NCBI RefSeq assembly: GCF_024585265.1
Contig: NZ_CP036533.1
Coordinates: forward strand, 4,473,001-4,537,000
Source of the DNA: Bradyrhizobium sp. WBAH42
Lineage (GTDB): Bacteria > Pseudomonadota > Alphaproteobacteria > Rhizobiales > Xanthobacteraceae
Length of the DNA stretch: 64,000 bases
Reading direction: 5' to 3'
Shown: positions 34,840 through 44,628 of the stretch, one piece after another
How the letters are laid out: each line of letters begins with the position of its first letter
How positions within the stretch are numbered: position 1 is the first letter of the stretch
Translations under genes and position numbers: made by a program
The notes under the pieces: model-generated
Seen by the model: the letters and a program-made list of their open reading frames with translations, nothing else
Database searches by the model: none
Told to the model about the DNA's origin: nothing

Positions 34840-34878
34840 TTTCCTAAACCGTCACGCAACGAAGCTGAGGAGGTCTCG

Positions 34879-35904
34879 ATGTTGAGGAAAGTCACCGCCG
34901 CGCTGCTGGGATTGGCGCTGTCCGCAGGGGCCGCCACGGCGCAGGACACCACGATCAAGTTCACGCTGGGCTGGAAAACCCAGGGTAGCGATGCCGCCTT
35001 CTTCTATGCCAAGGACAACGGCTTCTTCAAAGAGGAAGGCCTCAACGTCGTCATCGATCAGGGCGAGGGCTCCGGCGCCACCGTCACGCGCGTGATGTCC
35101 GGTGCCTACGACGCCGGCTTCGGCGACGTCAACGCCATCATCCAGAACGCCTCGACCAAGCCGCAGGAGGCGCCCGTCATGGTCTACATGATGTGGAATC
35201 AGCCGCCATTCGCGATCGTCGCCAAGAAGACCAGCGGCATCAACACTATCAAGGACTTCGAAGGCCACACGCTCGGCGGTGCGCAGGGCACGCCGACGAC
35301 GCGCCTGTTGCCGGTGTTCACCCGCAAGAACGGGCTCGACGGCGAGAAGATCAAGATCTCCAACATGGCGCCGAACCTGCAGGAGCCGATGCTGATCAAG
35401 GGCGACATCGATGCGGCCCTGGTCTTCAACATCACCAGCTATTTCAACCTGGTGCTCAACCGCCAGGATCCGGACAAGGACTTCAAATGGTTCTCGTTCG
35501 GCGAGTATGGTCTCGATCTCTATTCGAACGGCGTGATGGTCTCCCGCAAGCTGATCGCCTCGAACCCGAAGGCCGTCGCGGGCCTCGTGCGCGCCATCAA
35601 CAAGGGCGCGATCGCGGTTGCCAGGGACCAGAATGCCGGCATGAAGGCGGCGCTGAACTACGACAACCTCATCAACGCCGAGGTGGAGAAGCGCCGGCTG
35701 CAATATTCCTTCGAGAAGCTGATCGTCTCGGCGGAGATGAAGGAGATCGGCATCGGCGACATCAAGGACGACCGCATGACCCGCGCCATCGGCATCGTGG
35801 TCGAGGGCTATCAGCTCGCCCGCGCCCCGACGCCGGCGGAGGTGTTTTCGCGCGAATTCCTGCCGCCGCGCGCGGAGCGGGAGCTGGTGTATACTGCCAA
35901 CTGA
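34879..35904 (+). CDS. NMT1/THI5-type ABC solute-binding protein
   Basis: The 341-residue protein has a signal peptide (MLRKVTAALLGLALSAGAATAQD) and the NMT1/THI5-like start IKFTLGWKTQGSDAAFFYAKDNGFFKEEGLNVVIDQGEGSG. Relatives bind pyrimidine thiamine precursors, sulfonates, riboflavin-type or other heterocyclic ligands. A strong GAGGAGG ribosome site precedes the ATG. Neighbouring amidohydrolases suggest an aminated or amide-bearing heterocycle, but no thiamine-biosynthesis gene is present to support a thiamine role. Confidence 0.85.
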   Translation: MLRKVTAALLGLALSAGAATAQDTTIKFTLGWKTQGSDAAFFYAKDNGFFKEEGLNVVIDQGEGSGATVTRVMSGAYDAGFGDVNAIIQNASTKPQEAPVMVYMMWNQPPFAIVAKKTSGINTIKDFEGHTLGGAQGTPTTRLLPVFTRKNGLDGEKIKISNMAPNLQEPMLIKGDIDAALVFNITSYFNLVLNRQDPDKDFKWFSFGEYGLDLYSNGVMVSRKLIASNPKAVAGLVRAINKGAIAVARDQNAGMKAALNYDNLINAEVEKRRLQYSFEKLIVSAEMKEIGIGDIKDDRMTRAIGIVVEGYQLARAPTPAEVFSREFLPPRAERELVYTAN

Positions 35905-35920
35905 ACTTGGAGGGACAGCG

Positions 35921-37354
35921 ATGGCCACGGAGATCTCGGCAACCAGCCTGTTCCGTGGCCCTGACCGTGGCGTCAGCGACAACGTCGTGCTGCAGCACGA
36001 CGGCGGCGTTATCACCGATATCTCGGAAGGCGCGGGGCCGGGGCCGCGCTCCTTCGTCATCCCCGCCTTCGTCAACGCCCATGATCATGCCCGCGCCACC
36101 GCCTCGTCCTTCGGCGCTGTCGGCATGCCCCTGGAAAGCTGGATTCTGCGTACCGCGCTGGGCGCGCCCGTTGATCCCTATCTGACCGCCGTCTCTGCGC
36201 TGGCCCGCTCCGCCAAGGCAGGCTGCGCGGCGATGATGGTCCACTACACGCGCCCGAGCGGGACGATGCCGCTGGTGGACGAAGCCAAGGCCGTTGCGAA
36301 AGCCGCATCCGACGTCGGCATCCGCATCGCGTTTGCATTGGCGGTGCGCGACCAGAACCCCATCGTCTACGGTGATGCCGAGCCGGTGCTTTCAGGGCTC
36401 CCCGGGAGCGATCGCAAGACCATCGAGGATCTCTTCGTTCGCGCGCCGATGTCGCCGAAGGCCTATATCGAGCTGACCGATGCGATTGCCGCAGCCATCG
36501 CCGGGCCGATGGTCGACGTGCAGCTTGGGCCCGCCGGCGTGCAATGGTGCTCGAAGCCGCTGCTGGAGGCGGTGGCGGAGAACTCCGCGCGGACCGGCCG
36601 CCGCATGCACATGCATCTGCTGGAAACAATGTACCAGCGCGCCTGGGCCGACCGGCATTTTCCCGACATGGTGCGCTGGCTGCGCGATGTCGGCTTTCTC
36701 TCGGAGCGGCTGACGCTGGCGCATTGCATTCACGCCCGTCCCGAAGAGCTCGAGATGATCGCGGCCTCCGGCGCGCGCATCGTCACCAATTTCAGCTCGA
36801 ACATGCATCTGCGCTCGGGCCTTGCTCCGATTGCCGCCGCGCACAGATGCGGCTGCGCCATCACCGTCGGCGTCGACGGCCTGGCGCTGGACGAGGATGA
36901 CGACATTTTGCGCGAGATGCGGCTGGTGCAGATGGTTCATGGCGGCGTCGGCTTCAAGGCGACGTGGACGCCGACCGAGATGTTTTCGTTCGCCGTCCGC
37001 AACGGCCGCCGCGCAACCGGCGCGCCTGGAAGTGGGGAGCTCGCCGCCGGCAATCCGGCCGACTACGTCGTGATCGATCTCGATCGGCTCGATCGAGACC
37101 AGATCATGCCGGTCGATCCCATGGCGCTGCTGTTTGCGCGTGGCAACGCGTCGCTGGTGAGGGAGGTCGTCGTCGCCGGCAAGACGATCGTGCGGGACGG
37201 GATCTGCGCCGGCATCGACCTGCCAGCCGTCGAGCAGGAATTGCGGGCGATGTACCGCGCCAATGTCGGCAAGCTCGACAGCTTCCGGCGGATGTGGCCG
37301 TCCCTGTCGGATCGGCTGAGCGGCTGGTTCGAGCAGCAGCTGACCTGCGAGTGA
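35921..37354 (+). CDS. Chlorohydrolase/SsnA-type amidohydrolase (deaminase-like)
   Basis: The 477-residue protein belongs to the ATZ/TRZ-like amidohydrolases: metal motif NAHDH near residue 50, HMHLLET (HxH...E) near 231, LAHCIHA near 267 and the catalytic Asp in TVGVDGLALDED near 325. Family members deaminate or dechlorinate N-heterocycles. It is 16 bases after the binding-protein gene with a GGAGGGA ribosome site, so import and hydrolysis are co-transcribed. It and the CodA-like enzyme at 30456 may act in sequence on one compound. Confidence 0.8.
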   Translation: MATEISATSLFRGPDRGVSDNVVLQHDGGVITDISEGAGPGPRSFVIPAFVNAHDHARATASSFGAVGMPLESWILRTALGAPVDPYLTAVSALARSAKAGCAAMMVHYTRPSGTMPLVDEAKAVAKAASDVGIRIAFALAVRDQNPIVYGDAEPVLSGLPGSDRKTIEDLFVRAPMSPKAYIELTDAIAAAIAGPMVDVQLGPAGVQWCSKPLLEAVAENSARTGRRMHMHLLETMYQRAWADRHFPDMVRWLRDVGFLSERLTLAHCIHARPEELEMIAASGARIVTNFSSNMHLRSGLAPIAAAHRCGCAITVGVDGLALDEDDDILREMRLVQMVHGGVGFKATWTPTEMFSFAVRNGRRATGAPGSGELAAGNPADYVVIDLDRLDRDQIMPVDPMALLFARGNASLVREVVVAGKTIVRDGICAGIDLPAVEQELRAMYRANVGKLDSFRRMWPSLSDRLSGWFEQQLTCE

Positions 37355-37488
37355 CGCGCCGATGGGCCGCGACGGAATGTATATCAAACAGCGATAGCTG
37401 GTAGACGCAGCCGCGTCTGGCGCTCGACTGATCTGTAGGCTATCAGCTCCTCGATAGCTCGACGCCAATCCCCTTCGAGGAGCCCCTG

Positions 37489-38397
37489 ATGCGCCTACCG
37501 ACCGTTCTCCTGGCCCTGACATGTCTTGCGGGCGCAGCTTCAGCCGAAGACCTCACGGGCACGCTTCAGAAGGTGAAGGAGACCAAGAAGATCACGCTGG
37601 GCTATCAGGAGGCCTCGGTCCCGTTCAGCTATCTCGACGGCAACCAGAAGCCGGTCGGCTTTGCCATGGACATCTGCCTTGGGATCGTCGATGCCGTGAA
37701 GAAGCAACTCGGGATGCCCGACATTTCGGTCGAGACCGTCGCGGTGACGTCCTCGAACCGGATTCCCTTGATGGTCAACGGCACGCTCGATCTGCATTGC
37801 TCGGCGACCACCAACAATGCCGACCGCCAGAAGCAGGTCGCCTTCACCAACACGCATTTTCTCAGCGCGACGCGGTTCGCGGCCAGGAAGGCGGCGAACA
37901 TCAAGACCATCGACGATCTCAAGGGCAAGGCGGTCACGGCGGTGGCGGGATCTGTGAACCTGACGCAGCTCGCCAAGGTCAACACCGAGCGCAATCTCGG
38001 CATCAACATCATGCCCGCCAAGGACCAGGCCGAGGCCTTCCTGCTGCTGGAGACCGACCGCGCCCAGGCCTATGCGCTCGACGACGTCCAGCTCGCGGTC
38101 GCGATCGCGCGGTCGAAGGAGCCGCAGGCCTACATGATCAGCGAGGAAGCGTTCTCCAAGCCCGAGCCTTACGGCATCATGCTGCGGCGGGAGGACGCGC
38201 CGTTCAAGGCGCTCGCCGATCGCGCCACCGCGGAGCTTTATGCCAGCCCGGAGATCGAGGTGCTCTACAAGAAGTGGCTGCAATCGCCGACGCCGCCGAA
38301 CGGCCTCAACTACAACGTCCCGATGTCATCCGCCTTGCGCAACGCCTTCAAGAAGCCGAGCTCGAGCGCCGATCCTGACGTGTACGCGGTGAACTGA
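37489..38397 (+). CDS. Orphan polar amino acid-type ABC binding protein
   Basis: The 302-residue protein has a signal peptide (MRLPTVLLALTCLAGAASAED) and resembles GltI-like glutamate/aspartate binding proteins (ITLGYQEASVPFSYLDGNQKPVGFAMDIC; RIPLMVNGTLDLHCSATTNNADRQ). No permease or ATPase gene is adjacent, so it must share a transporter encoded elsewhere. A GAGGAG ribosome site is present. The 134 bases before it contain short inverted stretches but no clear operator. Confidence 0.85.
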   Translation: MRLPTVLLALTCLAGAASAEDLTGTLQKVKETKKITLGYQEASVPFSYLDGNQKPVGFAMDICLGIVDAVKKQLGMPDISVETVAVTSSNRIPLMVNGTLDLHCSATTNNADRQKQVAFTNTHFLSATRFAARKAANIKTIDDLKGKAVTAVAGSVNLTQLAKVNTERNLGINIMPAKDQAEAFLLLETDRAQAYALDDVQLAVAIARSKEPQAYMISEEAFSKPEPYGIMLRREDAPFKALADRATAELYASPEIEVLYKKWLQSPTPPNGLNYNVPMSSALRNAFKKPSSSADPDVYAVN

Positions 38398-38420
38398 GGC
38401 GAGCTGGGCGCTGACGGGCG

Positions 38421-40046
38421 TTAGCCGACGCGGTACTCCCTGAAGCGCTCGCGCAGCGCCGATTTCAGCACCTTGCCGGTGCCGGTCATCGGGAATTCGT
38501 CCAGGAATTCGACGGCGTCCGGCAGCCACCAGCTCGCGAGCTTCGGACGCATGTGCTCGAGCAGCGTCTTGCCGTCGACCGTCGCGCCCTTCTTGCGGAC
38601 GACGAGGAGCAGGGGGCGCTCCTGCCATTTCTCGTGGCTGATCGCGACGACGGCCGCTTGCAGCACATCGGGGTGGGACAGGGCGATGTCCTCGAGCTGG
38701 ATCGAGGAGATCCACTCGCCGCCGGACTTGATCACGTCCTTGGAACGGTCGGTCAGCGTGACGTGGCCTTGTGGGTCGATCACGGCCATGTCGCCGGTGA
38801 TCAGCCAGCCGTCGCGGTCGAGGCCCTCGTCCAGCTTCATGTAGCCGGAGGCGACCCAGGGGCCGCGGGCGCGCAGATGCCCGACCGTCTTGCCGTCGCG
38901 CGGCAGCTCGATGCCGGCGTCGTCGACGATGCGCAAATGCGTGCCGAAGCAGGCGCGGCCGGAGACCTGACGGCGGTCGAATTTCTCCGTCTCGCTGAGA
39001 TGCTCCGAGCCTGGCCGCAGCCCCGGCATCGAGCAGCCCAGCGCCTCGGTCATGCCCCAGGCCTGGATGTAATCGACATTGTACTCGCGCTTGAGCTTCT
39101 CGACCATCGCGCGCGGCGGGGCCGAGCCCGACGACAACGTCGCCCGTAAGGTCGAGAATCTGTTGCCGGTCCGCCCGAGCCAATCGAGCAGGATCAGCCA
39201 GAAGCTCGGCACGCCCGCCGACAGCGTCACCTTCTCGCCTTCCAGCAATTCGTAGAGCTTGTCCGGCTCGTAGTTGCGACCGGGCAGCACGAGCTTCGAT
39301 CCTGTATAGGGCGCGCTGAACGGCATGTTCCAGCCATTGCCGTGAAACAGCGGCGCCATCGGCATCATCACCTCGCGCACGCCTTCGACATGTCCGGACA
39401 GGAAGTCGAAATTGCAGCAGGTCATGGTCTGCAGGATCGCGGCGCGGTGCGAATAGATCACGCCCTTGGGATTGCCCGTCGTGCCCGAAGTGTAGCAGAT
39501 CGTCGAGGCGGATTTCTCGTCGAACTCCGGCCAGGCGAAGCCGGCATCGGTCTCCTTCTCAAGAAGCTCTTCGTAACAATGCACATTCGTAAGCTTCGTC
39601 TCGGGCATTCGCTCGCGCGAGGACATCACGACATAAGCCTCGACCGTCTTCAGCTGCGGCGCGATCGCCTCCACGATCGGCAGCGTGGCGCGGTCGATGA
39701 AGAGCAGGCGATCCTCGGCGTGGTTGATGATGTAGACGAGCTGCTCGGGAAACAGCCTGGGATTAACGGTATGCAGCACGTAGCCCATGCCCGGCGCCGC
39801 ATAGAACATCTCGAAATGCCGGTGCGTGTTCCAGGCCAGCGTTCCGACGCGGTCGCCTTGCCTCATGCCGAGCCGCTTCAGCGCCAGCGCCATGCGCCTG
39901 ATGCGCGGATGGGCCTCGGCATAGGTGTAGCGATGGATGTCGCCCTCGATCTCGCGTGCGACGATCTCGGCTTCGCCATGATAGTCGGCCGCATATTGGA
40001 TCAGGCCGCTGATCAGCAGCGGCATGTCCATCATCAATCCCTGCAT
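38421..40046 (-). CDS. AMP-dependent acyl-CoA ligase (fatty-acid/DmdB-like)
   Basis: The 541-residue adenylate-forming enzyme has the P-loop ICYTSGTTGNPKGVIYSHR near residue 180, the hinge region GWLITGDMAVIDPQGHVTLTDRSKDVIKSGGEWIS near 415-450 and the C-terminal catalytic Lys in GTGKVLKS. It activates a carboxylic acid with ATP and CoA; sequence style is that of medium/long-chain and 3-methylthiopropionate CoA ligases. ATG 40046 follows GGAGGG. It is tail-to-tail with the binding-protein gene. Confidence 0.88.
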   Translation of the reverse strand: MQGLMMDMPLLISGLIQYAADYHGEAEIVAREIEGDIHRYTYAEAHPRIRRMALALKRLGMRQGDRVGTLAWNTHRHFEMFYAAPGMGYVLHTVNPRLFPEQLVYIINHAEDRLLFIDRATLPIVEAIAPQLKTVEAYVVMSSRERMPETKLTNVHCYEELLEKETDAGFAWPEFDEKSASTICYTSGTTGNPKGVIYSHRAAILQTMTCCNFDFLSGHVEGVREVMMPMAPLFHGNGWNMPFSAPYTGSKLVLPGRNYEPDKLYELLEGEKVTLSAGVPSFWLILLDWLGRTGNRFSTLRATLSSGSAPPRAMVEKLKREYNVDYIQAWGMTEALGCSMPGLRPGSEHLSETEKFDRRQVSGRACFGTHLRIVDDAGIELPRDGKTVGHLRARGPWVASGYMKLDEGLDRDGWLITGDMAVIDPQGHVTLTDRSKDVIKSGGEWISSIQLEDIALSHPDVLQAAVVAISHEKWQERPLLLVVRKKGATVDGKTLLEHMRPKLASWWLPDAVEFLDEFPMTGTGKVLKSALRERFREYRVG

Positions 40047-40157
40047 GTTTCCCTCCGGATTGCCACGTCGTTGCATGGCGTAGGCTTGTGATTTGCGCTT
40101 GAGGTTAGCGGAACGTCACGCAGCGTTCACGTAAAAAACAATCAGCGTGATTGCATG

Positions 40158-40206
40158 CCGCGCTTTTTCGGCGCTAACGTGTCCGCGCTTTTTCGGCGCT
40201 AACGTG
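40158..40206. repeat. Two-copy direct repeat upstream of the Baeyer-Villiger gene
   Basis: A 24-base unit beginning CCGCGCTTTTTCGGCG and ending GCTAACGTG occurs at 40158-40181 and again at 40183-40206 with one base between. Both copies are identical. The second ends 41 bases before the start codon at 40248, so a regulatory duplication is possible. Confidence 0.85.
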
Positions 40207-40247
40207 CGGTGAGCTGCCGGCGAAGCAGCATGGGCGGGAGGAATCGA

Positions 40248-42092
40248 ATGTCAGCGGAAAGACACAAGACCGATGCAGCCGGCGCATCTACGGTTGATAT
40301 TTCCGCCCTGCGTGCCCGTTATCGCGACGAGCGCGACCGCCGTCTGCGCGCCGAGGGCAAGGCGCAATATGTCGAGGCGACAGGCGAGTTCGGCCGTTAT
40401 CTCGACGATCCCTGGGCCGATCCCGGCTTTGCGCGCGCAGCGATCAGTGAAGCGACCGAAGTGCTCATCGTCGGCGGTGGCTTCGGCGGCCTGCTGTGTG
40501 GCGCGCGGTTGCGCGAGGCCGGCATCGCGAATTTTCGCATCGTGGAAAAGGCCGCCGACTTCGGCGGCACCTGGTACTGGAATCGTTATCCCGGCGCCGC
40601 CTGCGATACCGAGAGCTATATCTATCTGCCGCTGCTGGAAGAGACCGGCTACATGCCGGTGCGCAAATATGCCCGGGCGCCGGAGATCTACGAGCATTCG
40701 CGCCGCATCGGCCGGCATTTCGGGCTGTACGAGCGCGCGCTGTTTCAGACCGTGATCTCGCGGATGACATGGCAGGAGCAGGAAGCGCGTTGGCTGGTCG
40801 AGACCGATCGCGGCGACCGGATCGCCGCGCGCTTCGTCATCCTCGCCGGCGGACCGCTCAGCCGTCCGAAGCTGCCGGGCATTCCCGGAATCGAAACGTT
40901 CAGAGGTCACAGCTTTCATACCAGTCGCTGGGACTACGGCTACACCGGCGGCAATGCGGACGGTGGCCTGACCGGCCTTGCCGACAAGCGCGTCGGCATC
41001 ATCGGCACCGGCGCCACCGCCGTGCAATGCGTGCCGCATCTCGGTTGTTCGGCCAAGGAGCTCTATGTATTCCAGCGCACGCCGTCCGCGATCGGCGTTC
41101 GCGACGATCGTCCGACGGAGCCGGACTGGGCGCAGAGCCTCAAGCCAGGCTGGCAGCGCGAGCGCATGGACAATTTCACGGCCGTGATTTCAGGCGAGCC
41201 GTTCGAGCAGGATCTGGTGCAGGACGGCTGGACTGGCCTGCTCGGCGAGATCCTGCTGGCGCCGCGCCGGCAACCCCAGCCGGTGACCTCGCTGGAGGAG
41301 GCGCTGAAGGTGATCGAGCAGGCCGACTACCGCAAGATGGAGGAGATCCGCGCGCGCGTCGACACGGTGGTCAAGGATGAGGCGACCGCGGCAGCGCTCA
41401 AGCCCTGGTACAAGGCGTTCTGCAAGCGCCCCTGCTTCCACGACGAATATCTCGATACGTTCAACCGTCCCAACGTGCATCTGGTCGATACCGGGGGGAA
41501 GGGCGTCGAACGCATCACCGAGAACGCCGTCGTCGCCAATGGCAAGGCCTACGAGCTCGACTGCCTGATCTATGCCAGCGGCTTCGAGGTCGACACCGAT
41601 TACGCGCGCCGCATGGGCTTCGAGGTCTACGGCCGCGACGGCATGAGCCTGTCCGAGCGCTGGCAGGACGGCGTCAAGACGCTGCACGGCTTCTACAGCC
41701 GCGGCTTTCCGAACTGCTTCCTGATCGTCACCGTTCAGGCGGGACAGAGCGCCAACTTTCCGCACATCATCGACGAGCAGTCGCAGCACATCGCCTATGT
41801 CGTCAAGGAGGCGCGCGAGCGCAAGGCACGCGCCCTGGAGCCGACGCATGCCGCCGAGAACGCCTGGGTCGAGGAGGTCGTCAAGGCCGCGCTCGGCCGC
41901 CAGACCTATCTCGCCGAATGTACGCCGGGCTACTACAACAACGAAGGCGTGTTCGATCCGATCGCGGCGAGAAACAGCCAATATTGGCGCGGGCCGGTGG
42001 CATTCCTGCGGCTGCTCGAGAAATGGCGCAAGGAGGGCAATCTGGAAGGTCTGGAATTGAGCTATGGGACCGCCGCGCCGGCCCAGGCTTGA
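40248..42092 (+). CDS. Baeyer-Villiger-type flavin monooxygenase
   Basis: The 614-residue protein has an N-terminal extension of about 70 residues, the FAD motif [10 protein letters not shown] at about 72-81, the Baeyer-Villiger fingerprint FxGxxxHxxxW ([11 protein letters not shown] near residues 218-228) and the NADPH site [12 protein letters not shown] after it. Such enzymes insert oxygen into ketones to give esters or lactones. The extended length is closer to the larger BVMO group than to cyclohexanone monooxygenase. ATG 40248 follows GGGAGGAA. The next gene begins five bases after its stop. Confidence 0.9.
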   Translation: MSAERHKTDAAGASTVDISALRARYRDERDRRLRAEGKAQYVEATGEFGRYLDDPWADPGFARAAISEATEVLIVGGGFGGLLCGARLREAGIANFRIVEKAADFGGTWYWNRYPGAACDTESYIYLPLLEETGYMPVRKYARAPEIYEHSRRIGRHFGLYERALFQTVISRMTWQEQEARWLVETDRGDRIAARFVILAGGPLSRPKLPGIPGIETFRGHSFHTSRWDYGYTGGNADGGLTGLADKRVGIIGTGATAVQCVPHLGCSAKELYVFQRTPSAIGVRDDRPTEPDWAQSLKPGWQRERMDNFTAVISGEPFEQDLVQDGWTGLLGEILLAPRRQPQPVTSLEEALKVIEQADYRKMEEIRARVDTVVKDEATAAALKPWYKAFCKRPCFHDEYLDTFNRPNVHLVDTGGKGVERITENAVVANGKAYELDCLIYASGFEVDTDYARRMGFEVYGRDGMSLSERWQDGVKTLHGFYSRGFPNCFLIVTVQAGQSANFPHIIDEQSQHIAYVVKEARERKARALEPTHAAENAWVEEVVKAALGRQTYLAECTPGYYNNEGVFDPIAARNSQYWRGPVAFLRLLEKWRKEGNLEGLELSYGTAAPAQA

Positions 42093-42097
42093 GCGGC

Positions 42098-42901
42098 ATG
42101 ATCCCGGCCCCCACAGGTGCGACGCGACTCTACGTCATCGTCGGCGATCCCATCGCGCAGGTGCGCTCGCCGGCGGGCGTATCGGCCGCCTTTGCCGCGC
42201 GCGGGCACGACGGTCTGCTCGTGCCTGTCCAGGTGACGCCAGGGGATCTGCCTGACTTTCTCTCGGTGGCCGGGCGGCTGAAGAACCTCGACGGCATCGT
42301 CGTGACCATCCCGCACAAATTTGCCTGCTACCAGGCCTGTGCGAGCGCGACGGCACGCGCGCATTTCCTGCGGACCGTGAATCTGATGCGGCGGCGTCCC
42401 GACGGGGGTTGGCACGGCGACATGGTGGACGGCCTCGGCTTCGTCGGTGCGGCGCGGGCGACGGGCATCGATCCAAAGGGCATGCGGGCGCTGCTTGTCG
42501 GTGCGGGCGGGGCGGGCTCGGCGATCGCACTCGAACTGCTCGAGGCCGGCGTTCGCGAGCTTGCGATCCACGACAGTCTGTCCGAGCGGCGCGACGTACT
42601 GGTCGGCCAGCTCAACAGACTAGGCAAGGCACCGGTCCGGGTCGGCTCGGAGGATCCGGCCGGCTTCGACTTCGTCGCCAATGCCACGCCCGCCGGAATG
42701 AAGGATGGCGACCCGCTGCCGGTCGATGTGGCGCGGCTCGTACCGTCGACCTATTGCGGCTGCGTCATCACCAAGCCCGAAGTATCGCCCTTTATCGCAG
42801 CGGCCCGCAGGATCGGCTGCGTCACCGGGACCGGCACCGATATGTACCAGCAGCACCAGAGCATCATGGTGGATTTTCTGCTGGGCGCGGAGGGGACGTA
42901 A
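42098..42901 (+). CDS. Shikimate/quinate dehydrogenase-like protein
   Basis: The 267-residue protein has the AroE N-terminal substrate domain with the catalytic Lys in VVTIPHK near residue 70, a Rossmann GAGGAGSAIALELL near 132 and the ANATPAGM segment near 195. It is a paralogue-type enzyme because the usual shikimate-binding SxS region near the N-terminus reads VRSPAG. It lies five bases after the Baeyer-Villiger gene and is probably co-transcribed, suggesting catabolism of an alicyclic compound rather than aromatic biosynthesis. Confidence 0.8.
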   Translation: MIPAPTGATRLYVIVGDPIAQVRSPAGVSAAFAARGHDGLLVPVQVTPGDLPDFLSVAGRLKNLDGIVVTIPHKFACYQACASATARAHFLRTVNLMRRRPDGGWHGDMVDGLGFVGAARATGIDPKGMRALLVGAGGAGSAIALELLEAGVRELAIHDSLSERRDVLVGQLNRLGKAPVRVGSEDPAGFDFVANATPAGMKDGDPLPVDVARLVPSTYCGCVITKPEVSPFIAAARRIGCVTGTGTDMYQQHQSIMVDFLLGAEGT

Positions 42902-43022
42902 GGCGCCGGTGTCAAGGGCTTTGCGTGTATTGATTGTAGCATCCGGGACTTGAGCGAGTGCAACTGGCGTAGGATCATGCGATCTCGCGCGAGCCGGTCG
43001 CGCCATCCAGAGAGGACACGTA

Positions 43023-43838
43023 ATGATGAAGGGCAGGACAGTCGCAACCGCGGTGATTGGCGCGACCGCGCTGCTTCTCTCGCTGCCTGTGGCCGAGGCC
43101 GCGCAATGCGGCAGCTCGCCGGCCGGCTTCGAGGCCTGGAAGCGCGAGTTCAGCGCGGAGGCGCAGGGCAAGGGCATCGGTCCCACCGCGCTGTCGGCGC
43201 TGATGCAGACGAACTATGCCAGCGCCACCATCGCGGCTGACCGCGGCCAGCGCAGCTTCTCGCTGACGCTCGACCAGTTCCTGGCCAAGCGGGGTGCCAC
43301 CACCATCGTCGCCAAGGGCCGGCAGCTCAAGCAGTCACAGGCCGCCTTGTTCGCCTCGATCCAGCAGCGTTATGGCGTGCCGCCCGGGCCGCTGATCGCG
43401 ATCTGGGGCATGGAGACCGGCTTCGGCAGCCAGCGCGGCAACCAGAACATGCTGTCGTCGATCGCGACCCTCGCATATGATTGCCGCCGTCCCGAATTCT
43501 TCACCGACCAGCTCTATGCCGCCCTGAAGCTGATCGACCGTGGTACGCTGTCGGGATCGACCCGCGGCTCCATGCATGGCGAGGTCGGCCAGACCCAGTT
43601 CATGCCCAAGAACATTCTGGCCTACGGCACCGGCAATCTCGAAGTTGCGGCCAATGCGCTGAACTCGACGGCGAATTTCCTCAAAGGCCATGGTTGGCGC
43701 GCGGGAGCCGGATACCAGCCGGGCGAGCCCAATTTCGCCGCGATCGAGGCCTGGAATGCTGCGGGCGTCTATCAGAAGGCGATCGCGCTGATGGGCCGGC
43801 AGATCGACGAGGGCGGGGGTGCTGCGGCCTCGCGATGA
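43023..43838 (+). CDS. Lytic murein transglycosylase (MltB-like)
   Basis: The 271-residue protein has a signal peptide (GRTVATAVIGATALLLSLPVAEAAQ) and the MltB-type catalytic segment IWGMETGFGSQRGNQNMLSSIATLAYDCRR with the catalytic Glu near residue 131, plus GEVGQTQFMPKNILAYG. It cleaves peptidoglycan glycan strands in the periplasm. It lacks the C-terminal peptidoglycan-binding domain of longer homologues. Two consecutive ATG codons are at the start. Confidence 0.88.
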   Translation: MMKGRTVATAVIGATALLLSLPVAEAAQCGSSPAGFEAWKREFSAEAQGKGIGPTALSALMQTNYASATIAADRGQRSFSLTLDQFLAKRGATTIVAKGRQLKQSQAALFASIQQRYGVPPGPLIAIWGMETGFGSQRGNQNMLSSIATLAYDCRRPEFFTDQLYAALKLIDRGTLSGSTRGSMHGEVGQTQFMPKNILAYGTGNLEVAANALNSTANFLKGHGWRAGAGYQPGEPNFAAIEAWNAAGVYQKAIALMGRQIDEGGGAAASR

Positions 43839-43951
43839 GCTCTGGCTCAGCGACGTGTGATGCGACGGCGCGAGAAAGTTGTTGCTATCTGGAACCGACG
43901 GCACGAGGTTTGCTTTGATCAAGTTCAGGGCTGGGCATGAGGAGACTCAAC

Positions 43952-44173
43952 ATGGCTACCCAGATCGTGATGGACCAGACTGGCGATACGCGCCACGAGT
44001 TTGATCCTGGCAATGCCGAAGCGCTGGCGCGAGCCGAACGGCGCTTTCGGGAGCTCACCGGAGCCGGCTTCACCGCCGCGCTTCGAACCGGACCCGGCGA
44101 AGTGACCCGGATCCGATCATTCGATCCGACCGCGCAGGAAACGCTGTTCTATCCCCGCCTGGTCGGCGGCTGA
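43952..44173 (+). CDS. Small protein of unknown function
   Basis: The 73-residue soluble protein starts at ATG 43952 with a GAGGAG ribosome site; an ATG at 43937 is less well placed. The sequence (ARAERRFRELTGAGFTAALRTGPGEVTRIRSFDPTAQETLFYPRLVGG) looks like one helix and a small beta hairpin. It is 12 bases upstream of the next unknown gene and probably forms a pair with it. Confidence 0.65.
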   Translation: MATQIVMDQTGDTRHEFDPGNAEALARAERRFRELTGAGFTAALRTGPGEVTRIRSFDPTAQETLFYPRLVGG

Positions 44174-44185
44174 TCTGAGCTGCTC

Positions 44186-44608
44186 ATGATCGCGGCAGTT
44201 TGGCTTCGCGCGCCAGCGCGTGCGCGTCTGCATGCGCTGCGTGAACTCTATCGCCGCTTCTTCGGCGAGAATACGCCGGATGCCCGCGGCCGCCGGCTTC
44301 TGGCCGAATGGCTGTCGCCGGCGCAGCGCGCGCAATTCGAGCAATACCGGTATTTCGACGTCGTCGGTTGCGACACCGGCAGGATCTATCGCATTCACTA
44401 CGGCACAGCCGCCAACGTCCACGAGGTCGACAGTGACGGGCGTGCGACGATGGGGTGGTGCTTCGTCCCGTCAGGCTTCCTGGTGCCGGGCGACGTGATG
44501 CTGGCGCAGAAGATCGCGCTCGAGACGGACGAGAAGGGGGCGCTTGCGCTCGCCAACCGGTTTCCGCCGGCGACGCATTCCGAGCACTTCTACCGACGGC
44601 CTTTCTAG
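44186..44608 (+). CDS. Unknown protein, 140 residues, paired with the preceding small gene
   Basis: The 140-residue soluble protein has an Arg-rich N-terminus (RAPARARLHALRELYRRFFGE) and a beta-rich centre (YRYFDVVGCDTGRIYRIHYGTAANVHEVDSDGRATMGWCFVPSGFLVPGDVMLAQKIALETDE). The pattern of short strands with a conserved-looking Cys and Gly suggests a compact domain. No family recognised. Only the coupling to 43952-44173 is clear. Confidence 0.65.
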   Translation: MIAAVWLRAPARARLHALRELYRRFFGENTPDARGRRLLAEWLSPAQRAQFEQYRYFDVVGCDTGRIYRIHYGTAANVHEVDSDGRATMGWCFVPSGFLVPGDVMLAQKIALETDEKGALALANRFPPATHSEHFYRRPF

Positions 44609-44628
44609 CGTCGGGAAGGGGGCAACTT

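Noticed and set aside
34879..35904. Thiamine pyrimidine (THI5-like) importer label
   Set aside because: The binding protein is of the NMT1/THI5 type, but no thiamine genes or TPP riboswitch are nearby and the neighbours are amidohydrolases, so the specific label was not given.
37355..37488. Short inverted stretches around CGATAGCT suggesting a riboswitch or terminator
   Set aside because: The arms are short and imperfect, with no T-run and no known riboswitch core, so nothing is called.
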